Shown here piece after piece: positions 12,041 to 24,734 of a DNA stretch of 64,000 bases. This DNA is from Humulus lupulus (lineage: Eukaryota > Streptophyta > Magnoliopsida > Rosales > Cannabaceae): contig NC_084795.1 of NCBI RefSeq assembly GCF_963169125.1, positions 138,993,701 through 139,057,700 on the forward strand, read 5' to 3'. Position numbers and translations under genes: made by a program. The first letter of the stretch is position 1; each line of letters starts with the position of its first letter. The notes beneath the pieces were generated by a model, which was not told where the DNA came from, did no database searches, and worked only from the letters and a program-made list of their open reading frames with translations.

Positions 12041-14375
12041 TTTTTTTTTGATGAAACTGAAAATATATTGAACCACAAGCCAAATACAAAAACAAGCTCA
12101 AACAAGAGCCCCTCAAGCCGAGGATTACAAGAGATTAACTTTCTCAAGGAAAGCTACATCTTTACTTTTCAAGTTAGATCTATACAGATTCTCAATTCTA
12201 GCTTTCAAACACTTTTGCAGTAAAGAAATAACTGTATTAACATAAAAAGGAACAGAGATTAAAAAGGCACTGATTTCTGTTCCACCAGATCAGATATACT
12301 GAAGCAGCTAACCCAGCAGCTAACACTTTTTGCTGCAAACTCTTCGGCTTCCCCACCATCCAAGCAACCCAGTCTTTGAGTTGAACTGGCCAGATATCAC
12401 AACCCAGCCAATTAGCAACTTGGCCTCTCACCAGTTGAGAAAACTGGCATTGAAAGAAAAGATGCTCATGACTCTCCTGCTGCATTTCACAAGTAGGACA
12501 CAAAACAGATGGCAGATGCATATGGCATTTTAATAAGTTGTCTCTGGTTAACAAATGCCTTAAAGTGGCTTGCCAAAGGATAAATCGATGCTTAGGCACG
12601 AACAGATTACACCAAATCATAGAAGCAAAAGGAACCCTTTCCTTGTTAAGCAGCAGAACATAAAGCTTACTGATCTTCAACTTGTTGTTCATAAGTGCTT
12701 TTTCCAACATCTCACCATTAATGACAGCTTTCAAGTTTATTAGCTTACGCCAATACCAACTCACATCGGACTGAAGCTTATAATCCCAAATACTTTGACC
12801 TTTAAGATAAATAGCATCAATCCATTTCACCCACAGAATATCCTGTTTAGAGGAAATAGCCCAAATATATTTAGCTAGTAGCACCATATTCCATTTGGCT
12901 CCTTCCTTAAACCCAATACCCCCCAAGTGCTTAGGAAGGCAGACTTGATCCCAAGCTGTGAGGTGAAGTTTACTTCTGTTTTCATTACTACTGCTGGCTC
13001 CCCAAAGGAGCTTTCTACACATATGATCAATCTCAGAAATAACACTCTTTGGGAGAAGGAAAATACTCATCCAAAAAGCTCTAATTCCCAATAACACAGA
13101 GTGAATAAGTTGAGCTTTTCCAGCAAAGGATAAATGTCTACTAGACCAATGATGTAACTTCAACTAAATCTTCTTTATTATAGCAGCACAATCCCTTGTT
13201 TTCCACTTAGTAGGTCTCAAAGGAACTCCAAGGTATTTTAGAGGGAAATCACCTTCAGAAAAATGAAGATCCTTCAGAATTTCCTTGGTTTCATTCTCAG
13301 TCAAACCCCCAAAGTAAACTCGAGATTTCTCCACATTAGCTGTTAAACCAGAAACTCCACTAAAAGAATTAAAACACTCTTGAATAACCTGAACTAAGGC
13401 ATTAGTGCCCTTACAAAACAGCACTAAGTCATCTGCAAAGCACAGGCTCACCAAATTTAACTTCTTACATCTTGGGTGAAATCGAAAATCCTTATTCTGA
13501 GTGGCTTGAATGAGAAGTCTAGTAAAATACTCCATAACAAGAACAAATAACAAAGAAGACATCGGGTCCCCTTGTTTCAGACCCTTCCTACCAGTAAAGT
13601 AACCTTGCACTCTTCCATTCATCAAGATTGAGTAATCCGAATCCTTTAAACAAATCATAATCCAATTAATGAATTGACCCGGAAAACAGAAGGCTGCAAG
13701 AATATCCTCTAAACATTGCCAATCAATGGAATCATAAGCCTTACTCAAATCCACTTTCATCACACATCTAGGAGAGATATTCTTCCTCTTATACCCTTTA
13801 AGAATGTCCTGAAAAATAAGGATGTTATGAGCTAAAAGTCTATCCCTAACAAAAGTTCCTTGATTTTGGTGAATTAACAATGGAAGGACCACATTCAATC
13901 TGCTGCATATCATCTTGGAAATACATTTATACAATGTATTGCAACAAGCTATGGGCCTATAATCCACCGCCTTAGTCGGATTCTCAACTTTAGGAATCAA
14001 TGACAACATAGCATTATTAAGGCCTTTAGGAAGTGTACCCATCTGAAAAAAAACTCAATATTGCAGCTGAAACATCATCACCAATCTCATTCCACATTGC
14101 TTTGAAAAATCTCGCACCATAACCATCTGGACCCGGACTCTTGATTGAACCAATGCTAAACATAGCATTCTTAACATCCTTCTTAGTAAACGGGCTTATT
14201 AAAGCCAGCTGATGCTCTAAAGAAAGAATATTACCATGCATAAAACACTCCTTGTGAATAGACCCCGAAGCCTTACTTTGACTGCCCAACACACTCCGAA
14301 AGTGATTTAAGAAGTGATCCACAACATCCTCATACTTGTCAACAATCTGACCATTATCAGTAACAAAAGATGTTA
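12041..14375 (-). mobile_element. 5'-truncated L1-type LINE inside copia 1
   Basis: Non-LTR reverse transcriptase and a zf-RVT-like region on the minus strand end in a poly(A) tail, seen as an 11-12 T run at 12039-12049. No endonuclease domain is present, so the copy is 5'-truncated, as is common for L1 insertions. Copia gag-protease sequence continues in a shifted frame to about 14375-14390 (HEKKFGIS-type residues), which places the LINE 5' end there. I could not find a convincing target-site duplication, so the right boundary is approximate. Confidence 0.85.
12237..13163 (-). pseudogene. LINE C-terminal region with zinc-binding zf-RVT domain
   Basis: 308 codons open from just after an in-frame stop, in the same frame as the RT fragment 13164-14042, so one stop codon separates them. 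The CPTCEMQQESHEHLFFQC segment has the C..C...H..H....C spacing of the zf-RVT domain found after plant L1 reverse transcriptases, preceded by the usual W-rich linker (WWNRNQC near the end). It has no ATG at the split and is not an independent gene. Confidence 0.85.
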
Positions 14376-14406
14376 CACGATAAAGAAATGCCAAATTTTT
14401 TTTCAT
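13164..14406 (-). pseudogene. LINE reverse transcriptase (RVT_1 type), frameshifted
   Basis: Two overlapping frames (14406-14026 and 14042-13164) make up the RT region, with one frameshift near 14030-14042. The first part carries the PGPDGYGARFFKAMW motif typical of plant L1 RT. The second has KVDLSKAYDSIDW, GLKQGDPMSSLLF and the catalytic motif FADDLVLF. The first ~10 residues of the first frame are read from copia sequence. The LINE endonuclease that should lie upstream is missing. Confidence 0.88.
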
Positions 14407-15546
14407 GTAACAAAGATAAAGAAATAATGTTTCTTAGTAATTTCAGGAATAAATAGCACATTATTCAAAATTAGAAAATTGTTCTTAAAAATTTAAACGA
14501 ACTGTTCCACATGCTTTAGCTGAAACAAGCGCTCCATTTCCCACTCTCATAGTCATCTCTCCTTGCTCCAACTGCTTTGCGGACTCAAGCATTTGCAAAC
14601 AAGAACAAACATGGTTAGTGGAACCAGAATCAACTATCCATGATAATTTATCTTGTTCCACCATACAAGCTTCGAGTACAAGTAAATCTGATTTACCTTT
14701 CTTTTTCTCTTTTAGCTCGGCGAGATACTTTGGACAGTTTCTCTTCCAATGACCATCGACATTACAATGGAAACACTTTCCTTTGGGTGCCTTTTGTTTG
14801 GGGTCATTGTTCTTTTTGTTCTCGGGTGCCTTGGATGACTTCTTTGCCTTTTTCGGATTGTCCTTTTTAGGTTTGCAGTCATTGTTATTGCTTTTTCTTT
14901 TCTTCTTAGAAGAAGATGGTTTTGCTTTAGCCTGACTTGAGATGGTCTTATTCAAAGACTCAAAAGTTTGTAATTCATTAAGCAATTGTGTCATGTTAAA
15001 ATCCAATTTGTTCATGACATAATTTGTTGTGAATGTAGAAAAAACAGGAGTTAAAGACTTAAGTATAATGCTTACTTGTGTCTTTTCATCCATGACTGTT
15101 CCATGCGTCTCAGCTTCATGAAGTACACTGATCATGTTCAAAACATGCTCACGCACAGATTGACCTTTCTTCATCTTAGCCTTCATGTAGGTTCTAGTAG
15201 CCTCACGACGGCTTTGATCAGATGGGCGCCCAAACATTTCCTTAAGAGATTCTAGTATCTCAAAAGCAGTTTCCATGGATTCATTCTTTGTTCGTAAGAC
15301 ATCACTCATGCTTACAAGCATATAGCACTTAGCTTTGTTGTTGGATTGAATCCATGCATCAAATTTGTCCCGAACATGTTTCGGGGCATTGACGCCAGGT
15401 TCTTCAGGACATTCCTAATTTTGGACAAACTTGTGGTTTTCGCTAACCAACAACAAATTCATATTTGATTTTCATTTTATGAAGTTATCACCAGTTAATT
15501 TTTCTTGTGCGATCAAAGCAGTGATGGGATTTCCAGAGATAGACAT
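14376..15546 (-). pseudogene. Copia 1 gag with zinc knuckle and protease start
   Basis: The likely gag start is the ATG at 15546 (MSISGNPITAL), matching the start of copia 2 gag at 63255. A stop lies about 25 codons in (Trp to TGA) and another at 15415-15417 (TAG). Downstream, 278 codons (15321-14485) stay open: UBN2-like gag, a Lys/Ser-rich linker, the CCHC knuckle CFHCNVDGHWKRNC, then the protease motif WIVDSGSTNHVC. A one-base expansion in a T run at about 14485 shifts the frame; protease sequence continues past it until the LINE. Gag would form the particle; this copy cannot be translated whole. Confidence 0.9.
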
Positions 15547-17371
15547 ATTCTGAATAAAATAAAAAATACAAATATTATTATATTTAGAAAAATAAATATC
15601 AAAGTTTTCGAAAATTAAACCTGATGCATGAGCACAATTAAAACACATAAAATAAAAATTAATTTCCATGATAAAAAATTTCTAACAATTAAAGTGCCGC
15701 CTTAGGGTCGGTCAAATTAATTTTAGAGAATTTATAAGACATTCTTATCTTTATTGTTTAAAACTTAAAATAACTCTTTATTTTCTCTTTTAAACATTAA
15801 AGTACCGCTTAGTTTGGTCAAGTTATGATTATCCACTGCAAAAGCTTAATCATAGCTTCGTGAGTGTAACCCATTATTTCGGAGTTCATGACTTAACTTA
15901 GGACATGCCGCCTTAGGGTCGGTTAAGCCTAAAATACATCATTAGTTCCTATCTATGTAAGAAATACAACATTGCTATTGATATGTCTAGACACCTTCCT
16001 TAGGGGGACGAAAACAAAGCCGTCGTGAGGTGCTATTCATTTCTCACGGTGTTATATTAATAATGGAGACCACGGGTTATGTTTGAGATATAAACCCTCT
16101 CCCATTCACTATTTTGAAATAAATGTTTTTAACCTAATTAATTCCAAATTAATTATAGCATCTTTAAACCTTATGAACATAATTAAAATTGGAAAGAAAA
16201 CGAGTTTCTAAGTCCATATCCAATTTTAAATTACCAATCATGTTCATCTAAACTATACTAAAAAAATACTTTTAAAGAAAATAAGTCATAAAGACTTAAA
16301 AATTGGTGTGATATTTTACCAAGTTTTCAAAATAAAACTAAGTAATTTACATGCAATTGATTTCGCAAAACAATTCATATAAACATATAGGACAATCCTA
16401 ATAATCATGTTTCTACTAATGAGATGCATGATTATGACTGTATGGGTTTTTATGTATGGCATAAAATGCATGAACATGTTATCAATCACATTAAAATAAT
16501 TATTTAAATAAATAAATAAACAATAAATGTTGAACCGGATGCTTTTTGGTATTTCTAATTTTACAACCACTTTATAAAATAAATAAAAAAAAAAACCGCC
16601 TTGATCTCCATCGGGCTTCTTTACTTTACTGTCGGTAGGATATGTGTCGTTGTTGGTCCAGAATAATAATAAGAAAATAATTTTCTAATTATTTTTTATT
16701 AATTAAAACAAACTTTTAAATGATCATTATTTTTGTTTTTCTTTTTAATTAAAACAACTTTTAATTAAAATTAGAAACTGAAATAATTAAATAAAATCTG
16801 TTATTTTTAAAATTAAAATTTGAAATTAGATTTTTTTAAAAAATGTTTGTTAGAATAAAAAAATTATCACATTATTTATATATAAAATTTCTAATAAATA
16901 GGATATTTAATATTTTAAAATTTTAAAAAAATAACAGAATAATTTCAGAAAAAATAAAAAAAATTCTGGACCAGCAGGACGGGGACACGTGGCGTCAAAC
17001 GGGGCTGCTGGGGCCGGGATGTACGGAACCGTACGGATTCGTACAACGTCCCGGCAGCGGCTCGGAGGGCAGCCTCGGAAGAGCAATGGTTGAATTATGA
17101 ATCCCGGGCTCCGTTCTGACTTTTGTGTGATCGGAATTACAATTTTATGGTGTCAAAAACCAAATAAAATTACATAAATCCTATGCCCTTTAATAGCTTA
17201 CACAATGATCTAATCATAAACAAATCCTAACCCAAAAACACCATACAATTAACGATTCAACATTCTCATGTATTCAATCATATTAAGCCATCCATTCATT
17301 CATCAAAATAAATAAATGCATAAAAGTAAACCCACATAGATTCAATATATATATATATATATATGAAGACG
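15547..17371 (-). other. Untranslated leader of copia 1
   Basis: About 1.8 kb between the primer-binding site and the gag start without a coding frame. It is AT-rich except for a GC-rich island at 16965-17100. Copies of a GCCGCCTTAGGGTCGGT-type motif occur at 15696-15713 and 15907-15924, with a weaker one near 15805-15822. The motif nearest gag has a counterpart at the same distance from gag in copia 2. An (AT)n run lies at 17347-17364. Confidence 0.75.
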
Positions 17372-17383
17372 GCTCTCGTACCA
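17372..17383 (-). promoter_or_regulatory. Primer-binding site of copia 1 (tRNA-iMet type)
   Basis: Read on the minus strand this is TGGTACGAGAGC, two bases from the 5' LTR end. It matches the plant tRNA-iMet-complementary site TGGTATCAGAGC at 10 of 12 positions. This is where first-strand synthesis would be primed. Confidence 0.75.
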
Positions 17384-17385
17384 TT

Positions 17386-19300
17386 TGTTGGTTTTTATTG
17401 ATCAAATAAGAGATTATACGTAGCAGAACAACAATCAAATTGTTAATTTAATCCCATAAGATTTCTAGATCTACTTCTTCACATGCATATATATAAATAT
17501 TGAATCAAAGACATGAATAGAAAAATTACCTCAGGTCCTTCCTTGTTGCTATCTTTTTGTATGGCAAAATCCTTGAGATCTCACACTAAGATCTTCCAAA
17601 ATGTTCTCAGCACACAAAGAACAAGTGTGGGCTCGCAATACAAATAATAGGCAAAATCTATTTATCAGATGTTCTCAACACATGAGATCTGATAAAGTTT
17701 GGACCTAGGTTTTGTGAAGAACAGTGACTTTTGTATGTATCACTGTTCTCTTTCTCTGAGAGAGATTTCAAGATATTTTTCTATCCCTGAAAAGTTACGT
17801 TCTGAAAAAACTGATATCCTATATTTAATATATCCTATATATTAAAATAAAATCTTAGTTATTTTAAACAGTTTGAAAATAACTAATCAGTTATCAGATT
17901 TTTGTTTAAATAATAATATTTTAATCATATTACAATATCTCATTATTTATTTAATATTTAAATAACTAAAATTGTGGAACCAATAAACTTTCTCAGTCTC
18001 TTATGCGTGTAGTACAATGACTGTGCACTATGCTACACGTGTACCACATGCCAGTGATGGCATGTGATTTTTCCCAATTTTTATTATTATTTAAATACCA
18101 AAAATATAAAAAATAAATTAATTCAAAATTAATTATATTTTTGTTAAATCGAATAATTAATAATTCTTAATTAATTAATTACACATAATTATACAATAAT
18201 TATGTTTGATACATAGAAAAATATTTTACTTATCACATAAGTTCTTTTTGCCCATTTTTGTATTTACCTTTGTCAGTGTTTGTTTGAGCCATTTCGGGGA
18301 CCATGGGCCTATAACATTAAGCTCCATTAAATTGAAACTAAATAATTAAACTCTTTAATTATAATAGTTAATTTATTAATTATGATATTTCTCCACTATA
18401 AATTCAGAATTGCACTCTTTATGTTATAGATATATTTTTACAGAAATCTTTTCTTAAGTCGTCCATTGATATAACCATCTTACAATAGTTCAACCCTCTA
18501 ATTAATTAGTTCATAAATTAGAATGGAAGAATTACCATTTTACCTTTCTAATTTACTTCTTATTCCTTAAGTACCATTAATTCACTAGTGAATAATTAAT
18601 CTATAATCTAATTATAGATTTGAGCTCAAAATCATTCAGTTCTAGAATTAACCCTTAAGGGAACTAATATACGATCCGTTAGGAAAGATTAGATTCCGTA
18701 TTGTTGATACATGTTCCCAGCCATCCATGATATTAAATCTCCAAAACAAAAGTCATTAGCCTCATTCTTTGAAGAGACCTTAATGAATGAATCAAAAGAT
18801 TTAATAAACATGAACATGAGTTCATGAACACTCATGATTTAGGTTGATCTATAAATGATCATCAGTTATGATATGAATTACAAGTCTTTATTGTTAAATG
18901 GTTTTTGGATAAAGACTTTAATTCATATCGGTCCATGTCATATATAATCATATTATGTAAAGCACATTTACCGAGATGTCTTACCAAATCAATAATTCGA
19001 ATCTAGATTATTTGTATCATTATGATACTCAGTAAACCGTACTTACAACTCTAATCAAAGAATTCCATAACTTTAATTTGTTGTTGTTGACTATTTTTAT
19101 TCATTCATGTGATCTTAATTCTCTCGTACTAATACAAGATCACATCCTCAATAATGAATATGAAAATTTTCTGATATTTACAAAATTAGTCAAACAATAA
19201 TTTAACAATCTAAATATAACAATAATAATAAATTATTGTATTTATTTATTCACAGAAAAAACAAATGTCTTTTACATGCTTTTAGGACACACTCCTAACA
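17386..19300 (-). repeat. 5' LTR of copia 1
   Basis: 1,915 bp, TGTTGG...CTAACA in plus orientation, the partner of 7306-9207. The 5' (promoter) role follows from the primer-binding site on its left and from the minus coding strand. Confidence 0.92.
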
Positions 19301-19305
19301 TGGGG

Positions 19306-19755
19306 TAACCATAGATTGTAAAAAGAAGATGGTAACCTTCAAGCCTGAGGGTGATGACCCATTTGTATTTGTTGGCACTATGCATGGACCCTGTGTACCT
19401 ATGATATGAGCATTGAGGGCTAAAGACCTACTACGAGGTGGTTGCATAGGATTCCTAGCCAGTGTGGTAGATACCACTCAGGTTGTGCCAGTGGGACCAG
19501 AAGAGACTAGATTAGTCTGTGAGTTCCTAGATGTATTTTTAGAGGATTTACCAGGGTTGTCGCCACACAAAGAGATAAAGTTTGTTATTGAACTGGCGCC
19601 AGGGACAGAGCCAGTGTCTAGGGCACTGTACCGAATGGCCCCAGCAGAGTTGAAGGAAGTGTAGGTACACTTACAGAAATTGTTAGACTTGGGTTTTATT
19701 AGACTCAGTTTCTCACCATGGGGTGCACCAGTCCTTTTATTAAAGAAAAAGGACG
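19306..19755 (+). pseudogene. Gypsy A protease end and RT N-terminal region
   Basis: This segment continues the protease frame cut at 7305 and runs into the RT start. It includes FVGTMHGP, the SVVDTTQVVPVGPEE linker, the DVFLEDLPGLSP block and the PWGAPVL...KKKDG motif that opens gypsy RT. There is a stop at 19662-19664. It ends at 19755-19760, where gypsy B is inserted, and RT resumes at 31836. The 83-codon open part is 19413-19664. Confidence 0.88.
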
Positions 19756-19760
19756 GTTCT

Positions 19761-22413
19761 TGTAACGCCCTACTACCTAGGGACCGATACGTTGTGCATT
19801 TTAAACAGTGCTAAACTCGTTAACCCAGCCATTTGGTCATGATCGTGTAACTAAGTGTGATTAACGATTTAGGGTTAAAATTTTTGGTCAAAGATACAAC
19901 GTTTCACTAAAACGTTTACTGTATACATTGGGATCCCAAAATATAATTTAAATGTTAATTACAATAAAATATTTACAACCAGCCGACCTAAGCGGCCAAA
20001 ATAAGGTTTAACCCTAGTTCCTCTTTAAACCCTCGGACGTGGCGGTCGAGCAGCCGTATATGTACACATCATCACCTAAGCTCTCCAACTCAAGGATGGT
20101 CCAGCTTTCTTTTGCCTTTACCCGCACCACATAGCACCCGTGAGCCGAAGCTCAGCAAGAAAACTCAATATGCTCATGAACAAGTAATAACATGTTACTA
20201 AATCATAATAGGCATGCCTATCGATAATAGCCCTATTCATGCATGCAAATAAGTCCAAATAATGATTGTGGGCCCTGCCCTTTGTATAGATGACTTATGG
20301 GCCCTGCCCTTTATATAGATGGCTATCTAGTCATAATGAGAATAGATGGCTAATGTGTCCATCTAAAATAAGTGACTCAAATAGGTGACAATTAGGTCAT
20401 GCACTTGGGCTCTGCACCCTAATCAAATAAGTGAATAACACTTTATGATTATGATAATCATGCTGGGGTTTGTAGCCATAATCATATGAGTGATTAACAC
20501 TTTAAGATTTTGGCAATCATGTTGGGGCTTGTAGCCCTAATCAGATGAGTGAGTCACACTTTGGGCTCCGCACCCTAATCAGATAGGTGGCTAAAGAGTC
20601 ACACATTGGGCTCTGCACCCTAATTAGATAAGTGACTAATGAGTGAGTCATGAACTTGGGCTCAACACCCATAGCCATGTGACGTTGCAGTCACCTGAGC
20701 TTTTTTGGCCCTAGCTCTAAGTAACTAGCCTTTAGACTAGACAAGCGCTTTTAGTTTTCATCGAACTTTAGGTCGGTTAAGCATTAATGCTCATGATGAT
20801 TCATTCAATGCTTATGTTTATTAGATCTAATCATTTCGGCTTGTGTTGAACACATCAATGTCATTCTTGACTGTTAAGCCAATACCATACGACTCATGTC
20901 GATTTCTGGCTCATGGGTCAGTGCCACTCATAAGTAAGTAATGGAACCAAGCATACATCATATATCAAATATCCAAATGTAGGGCTTTCATCATGCTTAC
21001 TCAACAATCACTAGCATAATTACAATCATGCACATTTATAGAGACTTTCCATATTCAATATTCATGGCATGCCCTAATCACATGTGCCACTATGCATTTT
21101 CAATGCAATTAATATTCATATATAGAGCACTCAACATGCCTCATCAATAAATATGCATGTCACATACTGGGTGCAGTTTTCTTACCTTTGGTCCAAGAAC
21201 AAGTTGCTAATGAACAACCCTCGAGCACGATCTTATTTCCAAGCCCCTAACGATAACCTAGTCACAACCATAAACGTTGTTTCAATGAGTTCAAGTTCCA
21301 AAACCCAAATCCCAGGACCAATCCTACGCTCTCGAGACCTCCAATCCCATCAAACAGAGTGGTGAAATCATCCCCCGAGCCCTCGAGTCAAAACCCCAAA
21401 AACACCAATTCTGAAGATTGTGTAGCGCTACAATGCTACCTATGGGCACTACAGCACTACAAGCATAATCAAAAACCCCAAAATAAAGCACCTAGCGCTA
21501 CACCGCCCAAACCAGAACTTCAAATTTTTGGGCTTCTCTCTTCGTGTTCTTTGAGCTTGAAAGCTCCAAATCCGACCCCAACCTATCCAAATCTCAAAAT
21601 TAAAGTTCCCAAACATCCCAATCTCCCAAAACCAATCAAACCCTAGCTTCAATTCATCCAAAAACTCATCAAAACATAAATCCAATCAAAGCTTAAAAAC
21701 TTTGAAAATTAAGAACTTAAAACTTGGATTACCTCCGATTATGTCGTTTCTTGCTAAATCCTCCAGCTAATAAGCTTCTAATCTTCCCTAGAATCACTAT
21801 GCCTCAATCCTCGCTTGAATCCGAGTCCTAAAACTCAAGTTTCCTTCGAAAATATGATTAGGTGACGAAAAGGGAATGGGAGGAAGAGAGAACGTTCTGA
21901 ACATTCTTTTTATGTTTCTGTCAGGTTACTTCAAGCTTAAGTACCCTCAAGCAAATCCTAATGCTCGGGGTCTTGAAATCGACCCCTAGGGGTAAAATAG
22001 TCAAAATTCCCAGAATTTCCCCCTGATCTCACTAACCCCCAATTTATCATCAAATATTTACTCACATTACCCAATATCCTGGTAATGTGCTAAATACCCA
22101 TTGACTCACTCCGAGTCAAGTGTGAATCCCGTTGTGACTTTCCCACTAGCTTGCCTCCTAGGATCGTCTCGTGTTGAGTAACCCTAGCATAACCAAATAA
22201 TAATGAAGCACCATACACATGTCACATATATGCCAAATATACCTGAAATGGCCAAAATATGAAAATCACCCAATTAATCAGAAATGGGTTCACATGCATA
22301 TTTATTACACCTAAACATGCATATTATCATTTTATTGCATAATAAATCAATTATGGCCCTCCCGGCCTCCTAATCAAGGCCCTAAGACTTATTAGGAAAT
22401 TTGGGTCATTACA
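19761..22413 (-). repeat. 3' LTR of gypsy B
   Basis: 2,653 bp, TGTAACGCCC...GGGTCATTACA. It matches 26555-26719 plus 29320-31830. It contains a block of repeated 'GGGCTCTGCACCCTAATCAGATAAGTGA'-like units (about 20265-20690, roughly 60-bp spacing, imperfect) and TAGCGCTA palindromes at 21423-21430 and 21493-21500. An adjacent polypurine tract (reverse complement of 22414-22427) supports the boundary. Confidence 0.9.
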
Positions 22414-22767
22414 ATTATCCCTTCCTTACATAAATTTCGTCCTCGAAATTTTATCTGAACAGCCCGGAATATAAATTCCGCATATCTGATTCCAGTTCCC
22501 AGGTCGTTCCCTCGACCTCATTAATTAGAAATGGGTTCGCATGCATATTTAATACACCTAGACATGCATATTATCATTTAATTGCATAATAAATCAAGTA
22601 TGGCCCTCCCTACCTCCTAATCAAGGCTCTAAGCCTTATTAGGAAATTTGGGTCATTACAACTATCCCTTCCTTACATAAATTTCATCCTCGAAATTTTA
22701 TCTGAACAGCCCGGAATATAAATTCCACATATCTGATTCCAGTTCCCAGGTCGCTCCCTCGACCTCA
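22274..22767. repeat. 247-bp tandem duplication across the LTR/internal border of gypsy B
   Basis: 22274-22520 and 22521-22767 are near-identical direct copies, from TTAAT.AGAAATGGGTT to CCTCGACCTCA. The unit holds the last ~140 bp of the 3' LTR and the first ~107 bp of internal sequence including the polypurine tract, so there are two LTR ends, at 22413 and 22660. Confidence 0.9.
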
Positions 22768-24734
22768 CTGTTTCTATATCATACCTTAACTAAAAGGTAT
22801 AGCCTTGCTTCTCGGAACCTTATTCAATCTGTTAAAATTTGAACTGGCTAATCCTCATAGGATAACTTACCTCCAGTTCTAGATCCTTATAAGTCAACAC
22901 ATGAGTCTCATCTAACACATGAGTCTCATCTAACACATGTCCTCAACATGGAAATATGAAATACACTGTATATGACTGACAGTGCCAAAATTAAGGTCAA
23001 CCCAAAGGCAACCTGACTGATCCTATCTAGGATTTCAAACAGTCCTTGCTAATCTAGGGCTCAACTTGCCCTTATCTCCTCACCTCTTTCCATGGTGATA
23101 CTCTAAAGAAGATACAGTCTTCCACTTGGAACTCCATGTTCCTGCATTTCAAATCAACATAACTTTTCCATTTACTCTGAGAAGCGAGCATCCAAGCTCT
23201 AATATTTTCAATAGGATCATTGAGGCTATTATACCAAGCTCAAGATCCAGATATAATATCTCACTCAACTCATAAGGTGCCCCCTCCTATAACTAGATAA
23301 CTCTCTTTCTGATTTATCATCAGTCTGAGGATAATGAACTGTACTAAACTCCATCTATATACTCATTGCCTTCTGCAATCTTCCTCAAGACTTGGAAGTA
23401 AAAACAGAGTCCTTATCTAATAAGATAGACATCAAATTCCATGAAGGCGTACTACCTCTCTCACATAGAGGTCTGTATACTGATCAACTGTATTACTCGC
23501 CCTTACTGATAGAAGTGGGTTCACTCTAAATACTGGTCCATAATGACCCAAACCAAATCACGCTGGCCCACTATCCTGGGCAGCCCCACTGCAAAACCTA
23601 TCACGATGTTTCCTTATTTCCACTATGGAATGCACAAAGACTATAATGACCTTACTGGTTTCTATTACTCTAATTTGACCTGCTAACAGGTTAAGAACTT
23701 CGTCATGCATTCCATTACGTCCCTTTCCATCCTAAGCCATTACTATAAAGATTTCATATTTCTGGTACATCTTCATGATGCTTGGATGAAGAGAATAAGA
23801 GGTAGTATGAGATTCATCCAGAATCTCCCATTTAATCCCAGTGTCCATCGGATCCCAAGTTCGATCCCTTTTTACCACAATAAACTCATACCTGACACTG
23901 CATGGTCCTCAGCTAATCCAACTAAAACATTGCCCTCAATTCTTTCCATCTATGGGTTCACTTAACTATTTTTCTTTGATCCTCTCTAAAAGAGTAACTC
24001 AAACATAAGGTTGGCCACCTGGCCCCACCAGTAACTCTGCTCTAGTTCTGGTCATACTCTTCAACTAACATGATGCTTAGGCAATCACTTTTCCCTGTCA
24101 ATAAGGTGTCATAACAACCTATAACTAGTTCTGGTCTGTAAGAAGACTCGTAACTCTTCCACAAAATACATATAATATCCTGTCCATCCAAGGAAACTCC
24201 TGCCCTCTAAGGTGTTCCTTGACCTTGGCAACTCTCCAACCGAGAATATACCACAATATCATCGATCAAGACGAACAAAAATTCAATTCAGATAATCCTT
24301 GAATACTCTATTCATCTAATCCATCAAAATAACTCGGCACTCTTAGTGCCCTATCTAATATAAAAACAGTCTTTTGCATTTCCTTTTTCCTGATCTTTAG
24401 CTGGTACTAACCAAATCAAAGATCCACCTTGGAGAATACCATCTTACTCAATAACTAAGCCTTTAGTTCTTACAATTCTGCTGAAGTCATCCAATACAGT
24501 GCCCTAGACCTAATTCCATCACCGACACCAATCCAATCACCATTCATCTCTTTGTGCAAACGTAATCTTGACAAATCCCTTGGAAACATATCCAGAAACT
24601 TACAGACTAATCCAATTTGTCCTGATCCCACTAGCACAACCTAAGTGGTATCCACCACACTAGCTAGGAGTTCTATGCACCCTCATGCCATAGATCTCTA
24701 GCTCTAAATACAGATGTCATCAGCATAGTGCCAA
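22768..24734 (-). pseudogene. Degenerate gypsy B pol (integrase, RNase H, RT)
   Basis: No long frame survives, but translations in changing frames show pol in order on the minus strand. Near 23530-23640 lies the conserved integrase block around the G.P...GQ.D..WVI region. Around 24240-24285 lies an RT motif LIDDIVVYS (Asp pair at 24258-24266). Further RT sequence runs to about 24480, with protease-RT linker sequence at 24540-24720 matching gypsy A 19370-19530. Many indels make this a dead remnant. Confidence 0.7.

Larger units (their letters stand above)
7306..19300 (-). mobile_element. Ty1/copia retrotransposon copia 1, near complete but decayed
   Basis: Two similar LTRs (7306-9207 and 17386-19300) enclose gag, protease, integrase, reverse transcriptase and RNase H on the minus strand. 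The integrase-before-RT order defines Ty1/copia. Target duplication TGGAG (7301-7305) versus TGGGG (19301-19305) differs at one base. Excising the element and one duplication puts the gypsy A protease frame back in register across the junction, which confirms the boundaries. The primer-binding site is at 17372-17383 and the polypurine tract at about 9208-9222. A truncated LINE lies inside the pol region. Stops in gag and frameshifts in gag and pol show it cannot encode its full polyprotein. Confidence 0.93.
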
